64,000 nt of DNA from Strigamia acuminata (lineage: Eukaryota; Arthropoda; Chilopoda; Geophilomorpha; Linotaeniidae): contig OX442314.1 in the NCBI GenBank assembly GCA_949358305.1, positions 2,483,087 through 2,547,086 on the forward strand. Direction: 5' to 3'. This document shows positions 34,401 through 43,920 of this stretch, one piece after another (position 1 is the first letter of the stretch; each line of letters begins with the position of its first letter). A model generated the notes under the pieces. The model was not told where the DNA came from. It saw nothing but the letters and a program-made list of their open reading frames with translations, and did no database searches. Both the position numbers and the translations under genes were made by a program.

Positions 34401-36463
34401 AGCTTTTTTGCGACCTTATTTACGTTGGTTTGGCCGTCACTTTTGATGATTTTGTTTTTGCACGTCTTATACAGACGATCAATCGCATTATCGGTTTTCT
34501 TTTGGTGAATGTGCGATGTAACGTAATACAAATACGAAATGACATCAGGTAATGAGACTAAGGAGAGACCAAGGAACAGGCCCAGGTTGCCTCCTAAATC
34601 GGACAGTAAGGCAATGACATCGTAAATGTACCGTTGTTCATATACGGTGACTTTCTTATTAGTAATTGCTAACGATACAGCCGTCGTATTTTCATCATTT
34701 GTTACGCTTGAATCAGTAACTGGGGTAAAAATTATTTGTCGACACGGACGTCGATAGTGGCAACCAATTGGTTCTGTGGTTAAAACCAAATCCCTGAAAG
34801 CAACATACAGCTTGCGTGCATTGTTTGTACATTTGCAAAGTGGTAAGTCTGTCTTCATGAATGGATATCTCGTGTAGAAGATGTTTAATTAGTTTTTTAA
34901 TTGTGTGATGTATGTGAAACGGTCTTACCTGCAGGTCATAAATTTATTAATTTTTTTCATTAAACAAGTTTGATAGCATTGTTTGTATTCGTCTTCACTA
35001 GCGCATGGATTTATCGGTGAATTAAGAAATACAAACTACAATTAAATACATTACAAGGTATCGCTAAGAAATTTTAAGTTCTTGCGTAAACATAATACTT
35101 TGTCATAAGTGTAATCTATTTTCAATCTTGAACCACCATATAGATTTGCTAGCTGCCACTCTGTTCTAATATCATGGGACATAAGAAAAATCTAAGAGCA
35201 AGGGAAAATAATAATAAAATAGCAATAGCAATTCTACTATATTTAAGTTACCACACGAAAAGAGCCGCATTCACTGATTTTTACGACTAGTAAAACAACC
35301 CAGTTGCGATTGCAGCACGCGCGAGCAGCAATTGAAAGACAAGATGTTAAAACTTAACTAGTTTAATGATGGAAATTTTGTTACGAAAAAACGCGTGCTA
35401 ACACACGTTCATACATAAAAAAAGATGGTGGTCAACCCCAAAAAACGGGGTCAACTTCCGGTCAACAAGGACCGGTCGCTGAATTTACATACCAGAGGGC
35501 TCTTGTAACAACCCTCGATAAGAACAATAATATAACACTTGTAATTAATTCAAACACTGTAAAACATATCGTTATTCAAATAAATTCAGAAAACAAATAA
35601 CTTGGACTAATTTTAAAACTAACATAAAACATGAAATTTAACACTTTAACAACAATATTAAATCGACAGATTTTACACTGATCAGGCTGTCTTTTGTTTC
35701 AAAATTCACTGTTAGTAACTTTTCAACAAATGATTCGCTAGTAGTTTCAGCTGTGTCAATGAATAACATTAGTGTAATTTAGTGATAAATGCTAGTTTGT
35801 AGTTACGAAATTGAAATGTTGAGCATATTCTGCGTATATTATTAGTTTTCGTCTGAACAACAGTGTTATTTGAATATCCCTAAGCAAATACGTTTTAAAA
35901 ATTGAGTTTTTACTAAACTTGTTTTTTCTTTTTTTCTTTTTTTTCTTTTTTTTCTTTATTAATTTTTTTACTTTCATTTGTATACTGACTATCTCATCAG
36001 TATTATTAGTTGCTTTCCAGAGTTCATCCATATCGTAACTTGTATTTTCAAAGTTCATCAGTGCATCAAACGTGGTTATGCATGGATCGGCTATTGATTT
36101 ATATTTATTTGATTTCAGAATTTCTGCCCGAAGCTGGAATAGTTTTTATGTATTGACACTACAGATCATTATGTCAGGTAAATTAACATTTTCCGATCTA
36201 CTGGTTATGTCAACAGCGGTAGGATAACTTAAGTAATGCATTATTCTGTCGTATGTCTGATAAGTATTCATGCACATGCAAAATGAGAATAAAAGCAGCC
36301 AAAAGATGTGATGTTTGTCTCGTTTCCTACTCTTTATAAAATCATCTAAACCAATTAAATTGCAGTTGGGTTTGTGGGCATCATCCTTCATTAATTTGAG
36401 AATTGTCAGACAGAGTTTTCTTTTCCCTCTTCTGTATCTCCACGTCAAATTATTATTCTCCAT
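25406..36463 (-). CDS. Two-module (concatenated) DEG/ENaC channel gene 1, with one in-frame stop
   Basis: Exons (minus): E1 36463-35972, E2 35879-35807, E3 35750-35677, E4 35191-35099, E5 35035-34929, E6 34868-34085, E7 34024-33967, then cassette A 28770-28625 and 28575-28466, then last exon 25760-25406. Phases match throughout, giving 764 codons. Module 1: TM1 (FWLLLFSFCMCM) near residues 52-68, Cys-rich ectodomain, TM2 ending LFLGLSLVSL. The same exon E6 goes on through a linker to TM1 of module 2 (LIFVLVVAGLTLYCVYI). Module 2 ends in SVAKLFSNIGSVIGILTGLS. DEG/ENaC proteins are trimeric Na+ channels normally with one TM1-TM2 unit per chain. E1 holds a TAA at 36148-36146 (codon 106), with the frame open on both sides and the exon nearly as long as in the paralogue. 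A spare cassette (28159-28071, 28015-27919, 27842-27742) has a +1 frameshift. Possible alternatives are a pseudogene, a null allele or a sequencing error. Confidence 0.75.
25829..26345. mobile_element. TIR element carrying a CCTGA/CCTAA telomere-like repeat
   Basis: The ends ATACTGGGAGCAACATG and the complement of CATGTTGCTCCCAGTAT are inverted repeats. Inside are inverted copies of TAAGAGCAACATTGCTCTTA-like words. At 26043-26122 a run of CCTAA and CCTGA units resembles the arthropod TTAGG telomere repeat. No transposase is seen. It lies in the last intron of DEG/ENaC gene 1. Confidence 0.65.
26745..27235 (+). repeat. Dispersed repeat family, copy 2
   Basis: Related to 22125-22670 (same orientation) and to 36590-36960 (inverted). 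It shares GACAGGGACTC, GTCCTTTAATCAGTTGCTAGG and GGCCAAGTGGTCAC landmarks. Non-coding. Confidence 0.6.
27284..27717. mobile_element. hAT-type MITE (434 bp) in a DEG/ENaC intron
   Basis: The termini CAGCGTTTCCCAAAC and GTTTGGGAACCCCTG are the typical hAT inverted ends. A perfect 8-bp duplication AGTTAGAT flanks it (27276-27283 and 27718-27725). Subterminal GGGGCGCG words repeat inside. No transposase remains. Confidence 0.9.
27742..28159 (-). pseudogene. Spare module-2 ectodomain cassette of DEG/ENaC gene 1 (frameshifted)
   Basis: Three exon-like blocks (28159-28071, 28015-27919, 27842-27742) match exons E8-E10 of gene 2 in order, phase and motifs: GEMKFIPYKNYIYIW, then HFILPEDQFF, then RINTPKRPCDD...CERKC. 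The middle block is 97 bp against 96 bp in gene 2, so its frame breaks after FFLPK, while its 3' part (GFNTKNDITRQT) is still readable in the shifted frame. The splice borders survive. It could be a dead duplicate of the cassette at 28770-28466 or a once-alternative exon set. Confidence 0.7.
29521..30307. mobile_element. Mariner-like element with decayed transposase, nested in the solo LTR
   Basis: The inverted ends read TACTCCCTCTGTCCCAAATT and its complement, with TA at the borders. The right terminus is duplicated as two adjacent GTATACCATAATTTGGGAC copies. Around 29850-29960 the plus strand still reads as a helix-turn-helix fragment (TINEICKQIEITPLTISRIR), as expected of a Tc1/mariner N-terminus, but with stop codons just before it. 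Confidence 0.75.
30846..32329. mobile_element. Tc1-like transposon with long TIRs and decayed transposase, nested in the solo LTR
   Basis: Inverted arms of about 250 bp start CAACCCCAAGCGAAAATATT and end in the complement, with TA flanks. Between them the minus strand (31554-31339) encodes a Tc1 transposase core fragment, ILYSDESKFNLYY followed by VMVWGCMAASG, matching the DES and VWG blocks of the DDE catalytic domain. The remaining transposase is broken by stops. Confidence 0.85.
33444..33862. mobile_element. Small TIR element with TATACTCTGGCTTAT ends
   Basis: The left end TGTATACTCTGGCTTATCG and right end GATAAGCCAGAGTATAG are inverted. Both carry an adjacent TTCCTATTGGCCGAGCC-like block. 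Similar ends bracket 55168-55785 and 59278-59897 in the other DEG/ENaC gene. Confidence 0.5.
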
Positions 36464-36589
36464 TAATTCGGTACCTTCCAAGCTCGTAGAGATAGTGAAT
36501 GAGTTTGATCTAACTATTTGTTTGCTTGAGCACACATGCAGAGGGACTGCCAAACTGAAAAAGAAAACAAAATTATTTTTTTAACATCT

Positions 36590-36960
36590 GCGATGCTCAG
36601 TGGTGAGATGTCAGATCCACCACAGCCTCAATGAGTGGTTGCATGGGCCACACGGGTGAGTACGGCAGAATAGTTATGTCCAACTGGCCACGTCACCCAT
36701 GGAGATCCCTCTCTTGTGCGACAGGTCGGTTGCTTGTGTGGCATGCCTTTGTGGCACTGCCAAAACATGTGTAGAAGGGAAACCAATCCCTAGACAAATG
36801 GATTAAAGGCCAACAAACCAACAATCTGGAGTCTTTGTCTATCTGATATTTACGTGAGTATGCGGCCCACCCCATGGTATCTAGTCCCCAGGTTATCCTG
36901 GGCAAGACCACAACCTGGGCGAAATGGGAAAAATCTATCACTGTACTTTTTTGGGTGCAA
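36590..36960 (-). repeat. Dispersed repeat family, copy 3 (inverted)
   Basis: The reverse complement of this block aligns with 22125-22670 and 26745-27235; for example, CCAACAATCTGGAGTCTTTG complements the GACTCCGGATTGTTTGG stretch. It lies just upstream of DEG/ENaC gene 1. Confidence 0.55.
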
Positions 36961-37850
36961 ATGAGCTGGTCTGAATGGAAAACACGAATGTCCAAATGTT
37001 TTTCAGTTCCAAATTCTTAAGAAATTGTGGGAAACTTTAAGTCTATACAGTACGTCAATTAACTATGGAATTAAATTTTAACAGCATTTGGGCCAAAAAT
37101 CTGTTTGATTTTTCTTCCCATTTATAGATAAAATTTTGATTTAGGCATAGAATAACTTATTAAAATGAATTTTTTTTACTTAACCAAAACTTTCTTGAAA
37201 AGAATGAAAAGAACCATTTAATTTGGTTTTTATTTTGGTGGTTTAATTTTTGGTTGTTGGTCAAAATCAAAATTTCTTAACTTTAAGCTGTTTTACTCAG
37301 CTTTAGAAAGCTTACCTGAACTTTGGTGTGCAAATGATGACTTGAGCTTAGGATAAGACAGCAGACGAGGAAAATAAAACGTTGTTTGTTTCTAACACCG
37401 TACAGCTGTCGTGTGAGATATCTTAGAACAACTTGGCCCAGCTGACTCTCAGTATCTACAACAGCTTGCTTTCAAATGCAAAGAGAAAAACAAGTTAGTA
37501 AATCATTCATTTTATGATGAAGATTATGCGTCATTAAAAAAGGCCTATGAATTATATTTCCGGTGTTTTTGAAATCAATCCTTGAGAGTTTTTAACGACA
37601 TAAAAGTAGTTCTGTATCTTCAATAGAGTTGACCCAAACACCAGGAGCAAGTGAGCAATATTTGTTAAAAATGAGAATGAAAAATGTTTAATACACCTTC
37701 CACACCTCTTGATTATAGAACTGTAAACAATTAGCTAATTGAACCCCGTCGCTTATTCGAACCCCGCAACTTTTTAAATTTTTTTAGATTGTTTCCAAGA
37801 AACGATAATTTTCTTGTTAAAATCGCTAATTTTTGCAAGAAAATTATCGT
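36961..37850. other. Intergenic sequence without recognised features
   Basis: AT-rich unique sequence. Only short inverted words such as AAAATTATCGTTTTTT near 37840 stand out. Confidence 0.5.
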
Positions 37851-38100
37851 TTTTTAAAATTGAATGGTTTACTTTTTGGCTCTGTGTTTGACGGAGTCCG
37901 AGAGAGCCGTTTGGTTGTTATTTGCAACTGGAAAGAAACATGGCGGCGCATCTCGTTCTTGTCGGTCGAATGGTTGCGCGTCATCAAGTTGCATCACGGC
38001 TGCAACATGACCTGCACGTGTCGGTCGTATTTGTGCTACGTGTGTCGCGAGCCCATCGCCGACTACACAAGCGTTTCCAGAACAGAAGGTGAGACTTGAT
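37850..38100 (+). pseudogene. RBR-type E3 ligase fragment (RNF216-like), copy 1
   Basis: An open stretch reads LHHGC-NMTCTCRSYLCYVCREPIADY. This matches the IBR/RING2 core of RNF216-type RBR ligases, where GCN-x-M-x-C-x-C, CY-x-C-R and DY-x-HF are typical. One Asn codon is missing relative to copy 2. The preceding SVFDGVRESR and NWKETW words are shared with copy 2 but are not recognisable as domain. Nothing else of the ligase is nearby, so it is a truncated pseudogene. Confidence 0.6.
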
Positions 38101-38980
38101 TCAAAGTGAAATAGTGAATCCAATTGCATTTCAACGCAGGTGTCCTATTGTCTGTATTGCGGTTGGTCATAACGGATTGCTGTAGAGCGATTTCAATAAG
38201 CATCAGCTATTGCGTTAAGGAAATTAACATGCTTCAAGCCTTCAAACTTCGTATTCCTTCAATTAAGAGCCGGCCTCGAATAAGAGCCGCGGCTGATGGA
38301 GCATGAATACCGTTTTATCGCGACAATACGGTATTTTTTTATTTAACGTAACGAATGTTTAATGTTCGCTACGTTCGTTATGTTGAATAGGGGAAAATTA
38401 TTCTTGTACAAGTATGAAAAACGTAAATTGTAGTTGCCGACGGTGCCAGTTTATTGTAGGGGCCGAGGTAAACCCATACCAGGCGTTTATTTATTTTTTG
38501 GTCTCGATTCCCTTTTGCATTCAATCTCAATTTTTTTTTGACATCCCCTTTTCACAAACAACATATTGGGTAAATACCAATATAAAAATGAAATAGTTAA
38601 AGAACAGAATTATTTTCATATATTTTTTTATTTTTTTGTTACTTTGGGTTAAAAATGACCCGGGTTGTATGGCAGAAGGATAGTGCTGGGCTTAAGCAAA
38701 GGGAAAAATGAATGGATAATTTATTACTCCGTAATTATTAATTAGAATTTAACCTTGCCTCGTCCCTCGTGTCAAATATAATTTAATTGCATTTCTCTTA
38801 TTGTTAGTCATGAAATCAATTGAATAGAAGTTTTTAAACTCCACATATGGCCATTAAATGTAATTACCATTCTCTCTATACATTTAAACTATCGCAATCC
38901 AGAGCAGTCACATCCTGCTAACAAGATCTTGTACAAGCCGCCAGTCAATTTGTTTCTCCCACTTGTTTCATCAATCGAAA

Positions 38981-39206
38981 ATGAAATATCTATCAATCAT
39001 CTTGTTTCTTGTAATTCTGTCGTACATGGGTGAGTTATATTTGTCACAAAAATAATTAATTTATTAGTGGGCATTGACATGTTTTTATCTGATTAGCAAT
39101 GACGGCTATTGCAGGCTGTAAAGATGACGCTGCTTGCAGAGATCGTTGCAAAAGCAGAGGCAAAGAGGGCGGTGTTTGTAACGGCCCTTTATGCAAGTGC
39201 GGATAG
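38981..39206 (+). CDS. Secreted CS-alpha/beta (defensin or scorpion-toxin-like fold) peptide, 2 exons (52 aa)
   Basis: Exon 1 (38981-39029) encodes a signal peptide core YLSIILFLVILSYM and ends in GTGAGT, phase 1. Exon 2 (39097-39206) completes the signal (MTAIA) and gives a 30-residue mature peptide ending at TAG. Its six cysteines are spaced C-x5-C-x3-C-x9-C-x4-C-x-C, the C-x3-C plus C-x-C signature of the CS-alpha/beta fold, with a GGVC before the fourth cysteine. The fold covers arthropod defensins and K+-channel-blocking peptides, and sequence alone does not decide between antimicrobial and channel activity. AATAAA-like signals follow near 39275-39330. The gene lies between two copies of an RBR ligase fragment. 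Confidence 0.85.
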
Positions 39207-39335
39207 CTCTGTAGCTATGTAGCTAGTAATGAGGAAAGGGCCAAAAGTGTGTAAACCTCGGGCTCCACCAAAAAAATAAAAATGTTAGCAATATTAAAAC
39301 AAACAAAGAAGAGAGTATTATTAAATAAAACAAAA

Positions 39336-39640
39336 TTGATTGGAAACTATGTGTTTTAAAATTGATTTGTTTACATGGTGGCTCTGTGTTTCACGGAGTC
39401 CGAGAAAGCCGTTTGATTTTAATTTGCATCTGGAAAGAAACATAGCGGCGCATCTCGTTCTTGTTGGTCGAATGGTTGTGTATCATCAAGAAGCATCACG
39501 GCTGCAACAACATGACATGCAATGCACGTGCCGGTCATACTTGCACTACGTGTGTCACGAGCCGATCGCCGACTACAAGCGTAACTCGCCTCTTCACCTT
39601 TCTTTACCCAGTAGTGCTCAGGACGACCCATAATTTCTGG
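39336..39640 (+). pseudogene. RBR-type E3 ligase fragment (RNF216-like), copy 2
   Basis: Homologous to 37850-38100 at DNA level (CTCTGTGTTTCACGGAGTCC, TGGAAAGAAACAT, CATCAAGAAGCATCACGGCT). HHGCNNMTC is followed by a frameshift, after which the CREPIADY region is out of frame. It is more decayed than copy 1 but retains the second Asn. Confidence 0.6.
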
Positions 39641-39675
39641 AAACCTATCAAGCAATTATTTTACTATCAGAATAA

Positions 39676-39838
39676 ATAATTAAATAAATAAATTTAAATT
39701 TAAATAAATTTAAATTTAAATAAATTTAAATTTAAATAAATTTAAATTTAAATAAATTTAAATTTAAATAAATTTAAATAAATTTAAATTTAAATAAATT
39801 TAAATTTAAATAAATTTAAATTTAAATAAATTTAAATT
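39676..39838. repeat. (AAATAAATTTAAATTT)n tandem repeat
   Basis: There are about nine copies of a 17-18 bp unit of A and T only. They end four bases before the start of the next GC-richer block. Confidence 0.9.
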
Positions 39839-39847
39839 TTACTTATG

Positions 39848-40092
39848 ATTTACTATTGCGCACGGCGCGGGCGGCCTCTCCGACTCCGTTCGCGGCCATA
39901 GCTGTTGTTCATGCGCCACTTGATTTGCGGGTCCGAGTTGCCCGTTGCTGAGCGGAAGAAATCCACCGCGCCAACGTTGGCCCCCGTCCTGTTCTTCGGC
40001 CGTACGACGAGACGAGCTGTGGTGCCTGTGCGGTGAGTGCATCCATCGCTAAAAGCACCACGAACGAAACAACAAACACCCCTCGATTCATG
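39848..40092 (-). CDS. Possible small secreted peptide gene, frame uncertain
   Basis: An ATG at 40092 opens MNRGVFVVSFVVLLAMDA, a good signal-peptide-like sequence. The block is GC-rich against its surroundings. Staying in that frame gives an Arg/Ser tail ending at 39909. A second frame gives RLVVRPKNRTG...SYGRERSRRGRPRR ending at 39847, which looks more like a basic mature peptide. Joining signal and basic peptide would need a frameshift or a small intron I cannot place, so it may be a pseudogene. Confidence 0.35.
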
Positions 40093-40129
40093 GAATCCAA
40101 TGTTGTACTGGAATCAATTGAGATCACTT

Positions 40130-40923
40130 ATTGGCTCGAATTAAGGAAAAAGAGAAAAATTCAACTGACAGGAATTTATAAAAATCCTGATAAATGCATC
40201 ATTTTCACTTTTATTTAAAAATACGAAAAAAAAATGATGAAACGTTATTTAAAGTGAGGAAATCGTATCAAAATGCAAATATCATTTGCCTGGAAAAAGC
40301 TAAAAATAAAAATGTAACACTTTTCAATATTTTGTACTCCGTATAAAACAAGTGAAAAAATACAAATTTATGATACTGTCAAGAGCCAGTTTTGCATTAC
40401 CCTACCACTATATATTTTTTAAATTTCATTTTAAACATTTTGCATATTATGTATCTTACTAAAATGTAATTGTGCTTCTGGAGTACTCGAAGAACACGTC
40501 AGCCATTGATGTGGGTTGAATTACAAGTGTCTTTTCAACATGCTAATTTTGCTGGGGGATCAGCGCCAATTCCAAACAGTGATTAAAATATAGGCAATGC
40601 AGTGAAGCTCAACACAGCATGGTAGAGTCCACTAAATGTCATTCAATCGAGCTACAGTGTTTGTCTTATTTTTTCTCAAAAATATTTTCCCGTAAAAACA
40701 GATTATTGTGTCTACACATGTTTAGACTAACCAAATGGTGGTCTACAACTTCATAATTCGAAACTAATGTCTATCTTTAGCCACTTAAAAGATAGAAACT
40801 CAAAGTCAATGAAACAATCATCATAGCCATTAAATTCGGCACGCTTGGTTTGCTACGATTTACATTGAAACGTCCAACTTTTAGAAATTTAAAAACATCA
40901 TGTATCATGGCACACCCCATCTA
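40130..40923. other. Intergenic; weak transposon remnant
   Basis: No gene is seen. At 40735-40800, CCAAATGGTGGTCTACAACT and ATGTCTATCTTTAGCC resemble the arms of the fold-back element at 19758-20512, so this is probably an old copy. Confidence 0.4.
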
Positions 40924-42177
40924 TTAATTGTGGGATTCGTAAGCCTGGCACAAACAACACGAGAACTTTTCGTCTTCAAACCAATTAGCTTCGTATTCGA
41001 TGGAACAATGCATCATCTTGACGAGGAGACATTGTGTTTGAAACCACACCGCTTCGTCGCTCGCTTCGTCGCTCGCTTCGTCGCTCGCTTCGTCGCTCGC
41101 TTCGTCTTTTAAATTAAGCAGCTCCAACTTCGGACAGTTTTCGACCAAAAATGCCGCGCTTTCCATTTGCAAGCGATCCAAACTCAGATGTGTCAGATTT
41201 GTCAAATTTGCACCGTTCATCCCATTGAACTGCGTTTCTGTATAATTGCACAATGCCAAGGTCTTCACACCTGGACACAAGTTTACACATCTCTCCAACA
41301 CCTTTCCATTATTATCATTTAGCATTAAATGCAAAACACTCGACTTGATCGTCTCGGCTTTCGTGTGAGTGCATCCAAAGTCGGGCACGCCGTCAACGGT
41401 CAAATACTCGAGACACGGCGCGGCGTTGAACACCGAATGGAAGCAAACATTGTCCACTTCATAAAGAATGAGTTGGGTCAAACTGTTCATTTGTGGTGGG
41501 TGCAAATGGGCGCGGTAGTTGTCGCATGGGAATATATGGCCGATGTGGGCCGTCATGAGCTTTAATTTTGCAAGTTTTGATAAAGACGTTAAAAAAAGCA
41601 AGCATGCTGGGTCGTGGTCTTTCATCATTTCCAGTGGTTTCACAATTTTCACATGGCACAAGTTCGGGAAAACAGACGGCACTTTGTGCACCAAATTGTT
41701 GTACTTCTTCTTATCTGTCAAGGTTATTGATATTCTTTTCAGCTGAGGGAACACCAGTTGTTGGTCTGACAGGGATTTAATGAGTTGGAGAGAGTCCAAT
41801 TTCCAGCTGCATCGTATGTATTCGAGACGAGATAGGTTTTTCAAGGCCTTTTCTACTCCTCTTGCGGTCACGTTGGTGTAACCGAGCTTCAGCCGCTCCA
41901 AATTGTTCGCTACGGATTGCGGCGAGCAGAGATGTTCTATTCCTTGATCCGTCACACGACGGGCAGAACGCACCCACAGTCTCTTCAAATGCGGGCAGTG
42001 TTTAGCGGCTAAGCGCAAAGTGTAGTCGTTGCCGATTTTCTCGCACTTTGTCAAGAGATTCAATTCTTGCAGGTGTGTAAATGATCTTAGGACAAACTCG
42101 ACGGTTTGAGGTGAACGGAATTTCTGGCAGATCGAACAATGCTCCAAACATGGATCAAGATGTAAGGCTTTTAGGCT
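40924..42177 (-). CDS. Leucine-rich-repeat protein, 3'-terminal exon (417 aa visible)
   Basis: The open frame begins right after a good acceptor (CCACTCTTTGACATAG) at 42177 and runs to the stop at 40924. It is thus the last exon of a larger gene and not a complete ORF; the first Met is internal. It consists of irregular leucine-rich repeats (FTHLQELNLL, CPHLKRLWV, LSRLEYIRC, LTNLTHLSLDRL, CPKLELLNL), as in F-box/LRR or ZYG11-like substrate receptors. No F-box is visible here. Near the C-terminus a 12-bp unit is repeated about five times to give (DEAS)n (41047-41106). The C-terminus has CCLCQAYESHN. A possible N-terminal exon is at 44944-44660. Confidence 0.7.
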   Translation of the reverse strand, partial: SLKALHLDPCLEHCSICQKFRSPQTVEFVLRSFTHLQELNLLTKCEKIGNDYTLRLAAKHCPHLKRLWVRSARRVTDQGIEHLCSPQSVANNLERLKLGYTNVTARGVEKALKNLSRLEYIRCSWKLDSLQLIKSLSDQQLVFPQLKRISITLTDKKKYNNLVHKVPSVFPNLCHVKIVKPLEMMKDHDPACLLFLTSLSKLAKLKLMTAHIGHIFPCDNYRAHLHPPQMNSLTQLILYEVDNVCFHSVFNAAPCLEYLTVDGVPDFGCTHTKAETIKSSVLHLMLNDNNGKVLERCVNLCPGVKTLALCNYTETQFNGMNGANLTNLTHLSLDRLQMESAAFLVENCPKLELLNLKDEASDEASDEASDEASDEAVWFQTQCLLVKMMHCSIEYEANWFEDEKFSCCLCQAYESHN

Positions 42178-42238
42178 CTATGTCAAAGAGTGGAAGAAAT
42201 TAATTAATTAAGTATTTAATTTAAAAAAAAACTAAATC

Positions 42239-42869
42239 CAGTGTTGTATCGAACTAGAACTAATAGTTCGCGTTCGCGAACTTAGTTCGTAGTTCGCGAA
42301 CTAAGAACGCGAACTAGTTCACCTTTTTTGAAGAACTTAAAAAACGAACGAAGTTCGTTTTTTTAACACGAACTAAGTTCTAGTTCGTTAATTAGTTCGT
42401 TCCTCCGACGTTATAGGTCACGGCCAATCATAGACGATTTTTATAGTATAAAACGAGTGTAATTTCATTGAATAAAACAACTTGTGATTTTCTTCCCTGA
42501 CTACTTGTTGCGTGCTTTATTGTTTTGGTGGATTTGGCGGATTTGCAACAATAGTTTTCGTAATTCACTTTCGTAATCGCTTTTTCCGAGATCTGTTATC
42601 GTAATATGGAATAAATTTAATAATTTAATAATTTTTTACAGTAAATAAATGTCTTCTTCCAGTATAAAATGGTGTAAATAAAAATTTGAATTCAGAAAAA
42701 AAAAGTTTGTAAAGTGAACTGAACTAGAACTGAACTAGAACTGAACTAGAACTTAGTTCACTTTGAGATTTTGGGGTGAACGGGAACTAGAACTAGTTCA
42801 CTGAATTGAAAACGGTGATGAACGCGAACTAGAACTAGTTCGCGATTTAGTGAACGAGATACAACACTG
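42239..42869. mobile_element. hAT-type MITE (631 bp) rich in AGTTCGCGAACT palindromes
   Basis: The ends CAGTGTTGTATC and GATACAACACTG are inverted. A perfect 8-bp duplication ACTAAATC flanks it (42231-42238 and 42870-42877). Multiple subterminal GAACTAGTTC and TTCGCGAACT words are typical transposase-binding-like repeats. A related block lies at 55250-55700 and 59365-59815. Confidence 0.92.
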
Positions 42870-42899
42870 ACTAAATCAAAATTTTAGACCGAAATTCTA

Positions 42900-43165
42900 C
42901 ACCGAAAACGAATTTTAAATAAAGAACTAGTATTTTTGACCAATATTCGACATTTTAGACCAAAATACGACATTTTAGGCCAAAATTCGACATTTTAGAC
43001 CAAATTTCGACATTTTAGACCAAATTTCGACATTTTAGACCAAATTTCGACATTTTAGACCAAATTTCGACATTTTAGACCAACATTCGACATTTAAAAG
43101 CAAAAATCGACGTTTAAAAGCAAAAATCGACATTTAAAAGCAAAAATCAACATTTTAAACCAAAG
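42900..43165. repeat. 20-bp tandem repeat ACATTTTAGACCAAATTTCG
   Basis: There are about nine copies with drift to ACATTTAAAAGCAAAAATCG in the last ones. Non-coding. Confidence 0.9.
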
Positions 43166-43250
43166 ATTGTAGTTTTTATCCAAAGTGTTGATATTTTAGA
43201 CTAGAATTTGCTACGTTACGAATCGTAAGTGTAGTAATGGATTGGTAATA

Positions 43251-43410
43251 CAGTGTAAGGTCTGTAGCCCGGACATAGAACGGGTACAAGAAAGTTGTCT
43301 GTACTAAGACGCTGTCCGCATGGGATGGAGAGGGTCATTTAATATTGCTGGGTGTAAAGCGGGTCCAAGATAGGATCTCCAAACCTGTCTGGGTTACAGA
43401 GCTTACACAG
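43251..43410. mobile_element. CAGTGTAGGCTGC-family MITE, second copy
   Basis: It shares the order CAGTGTAAGG, TAGCCCGGACATAGAACGGG, TTTAATATTGCTGGGT and a terminal CTTACACAG with 17089-17274. It is more diverged. Confidence 0.6.
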
Positions 43411-43920
43411 TATATGGTAATTTCGGCCAGATTTTTTTTTAATTTTCGGGGCCTTGAAAATTCGGCCGATTTCCCGGAGCACTCGTTGAATTGAATGCAT
43501 TTATTATCTTACGAAAGTTGTATCGGTATTAGATACAACGAAAACGATGTTGGTTAAGAATGTTACTTTTTTTCCAAATTCAAGCAAATTCAAGAATCTC
43601 AAATCCCCACTCAAGTGTAAATAATCGAAACACGCAAGTGTTTCATAACCCATTTCAATTGTAGAGTTTCGGGGTCATTGACACACGTTGCAGGGGGGGA
43701 GTCAGACTTGTGACGCTGGGGGGACCACCAGCGCACGTTGCAAGGGGAAATCGAACTCGTGATACTTGATGATCACCAGCGCGCGTTGCTTGAGGGGGGG
43801 TCACCGGACGCTGCCGCCCCGTGACCACCCAGGCAAGGTAATTATTGTGAGCAGCCAATCAAGGCTGTCGTGGAAAGGGGGAGAAACCCTGGTTGTGTAA
43901 AATAAAGAGACACTTGAGAT

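Noticed and set aside
36108-36148. A 26- or 29-nt micro-intron removing the in-frame TAA of DEG/ENaC gene 1
   Set aside because: Either length moves the frame and meets a stop within about ten codons, and the exon length already matches the paralogue without any intron.
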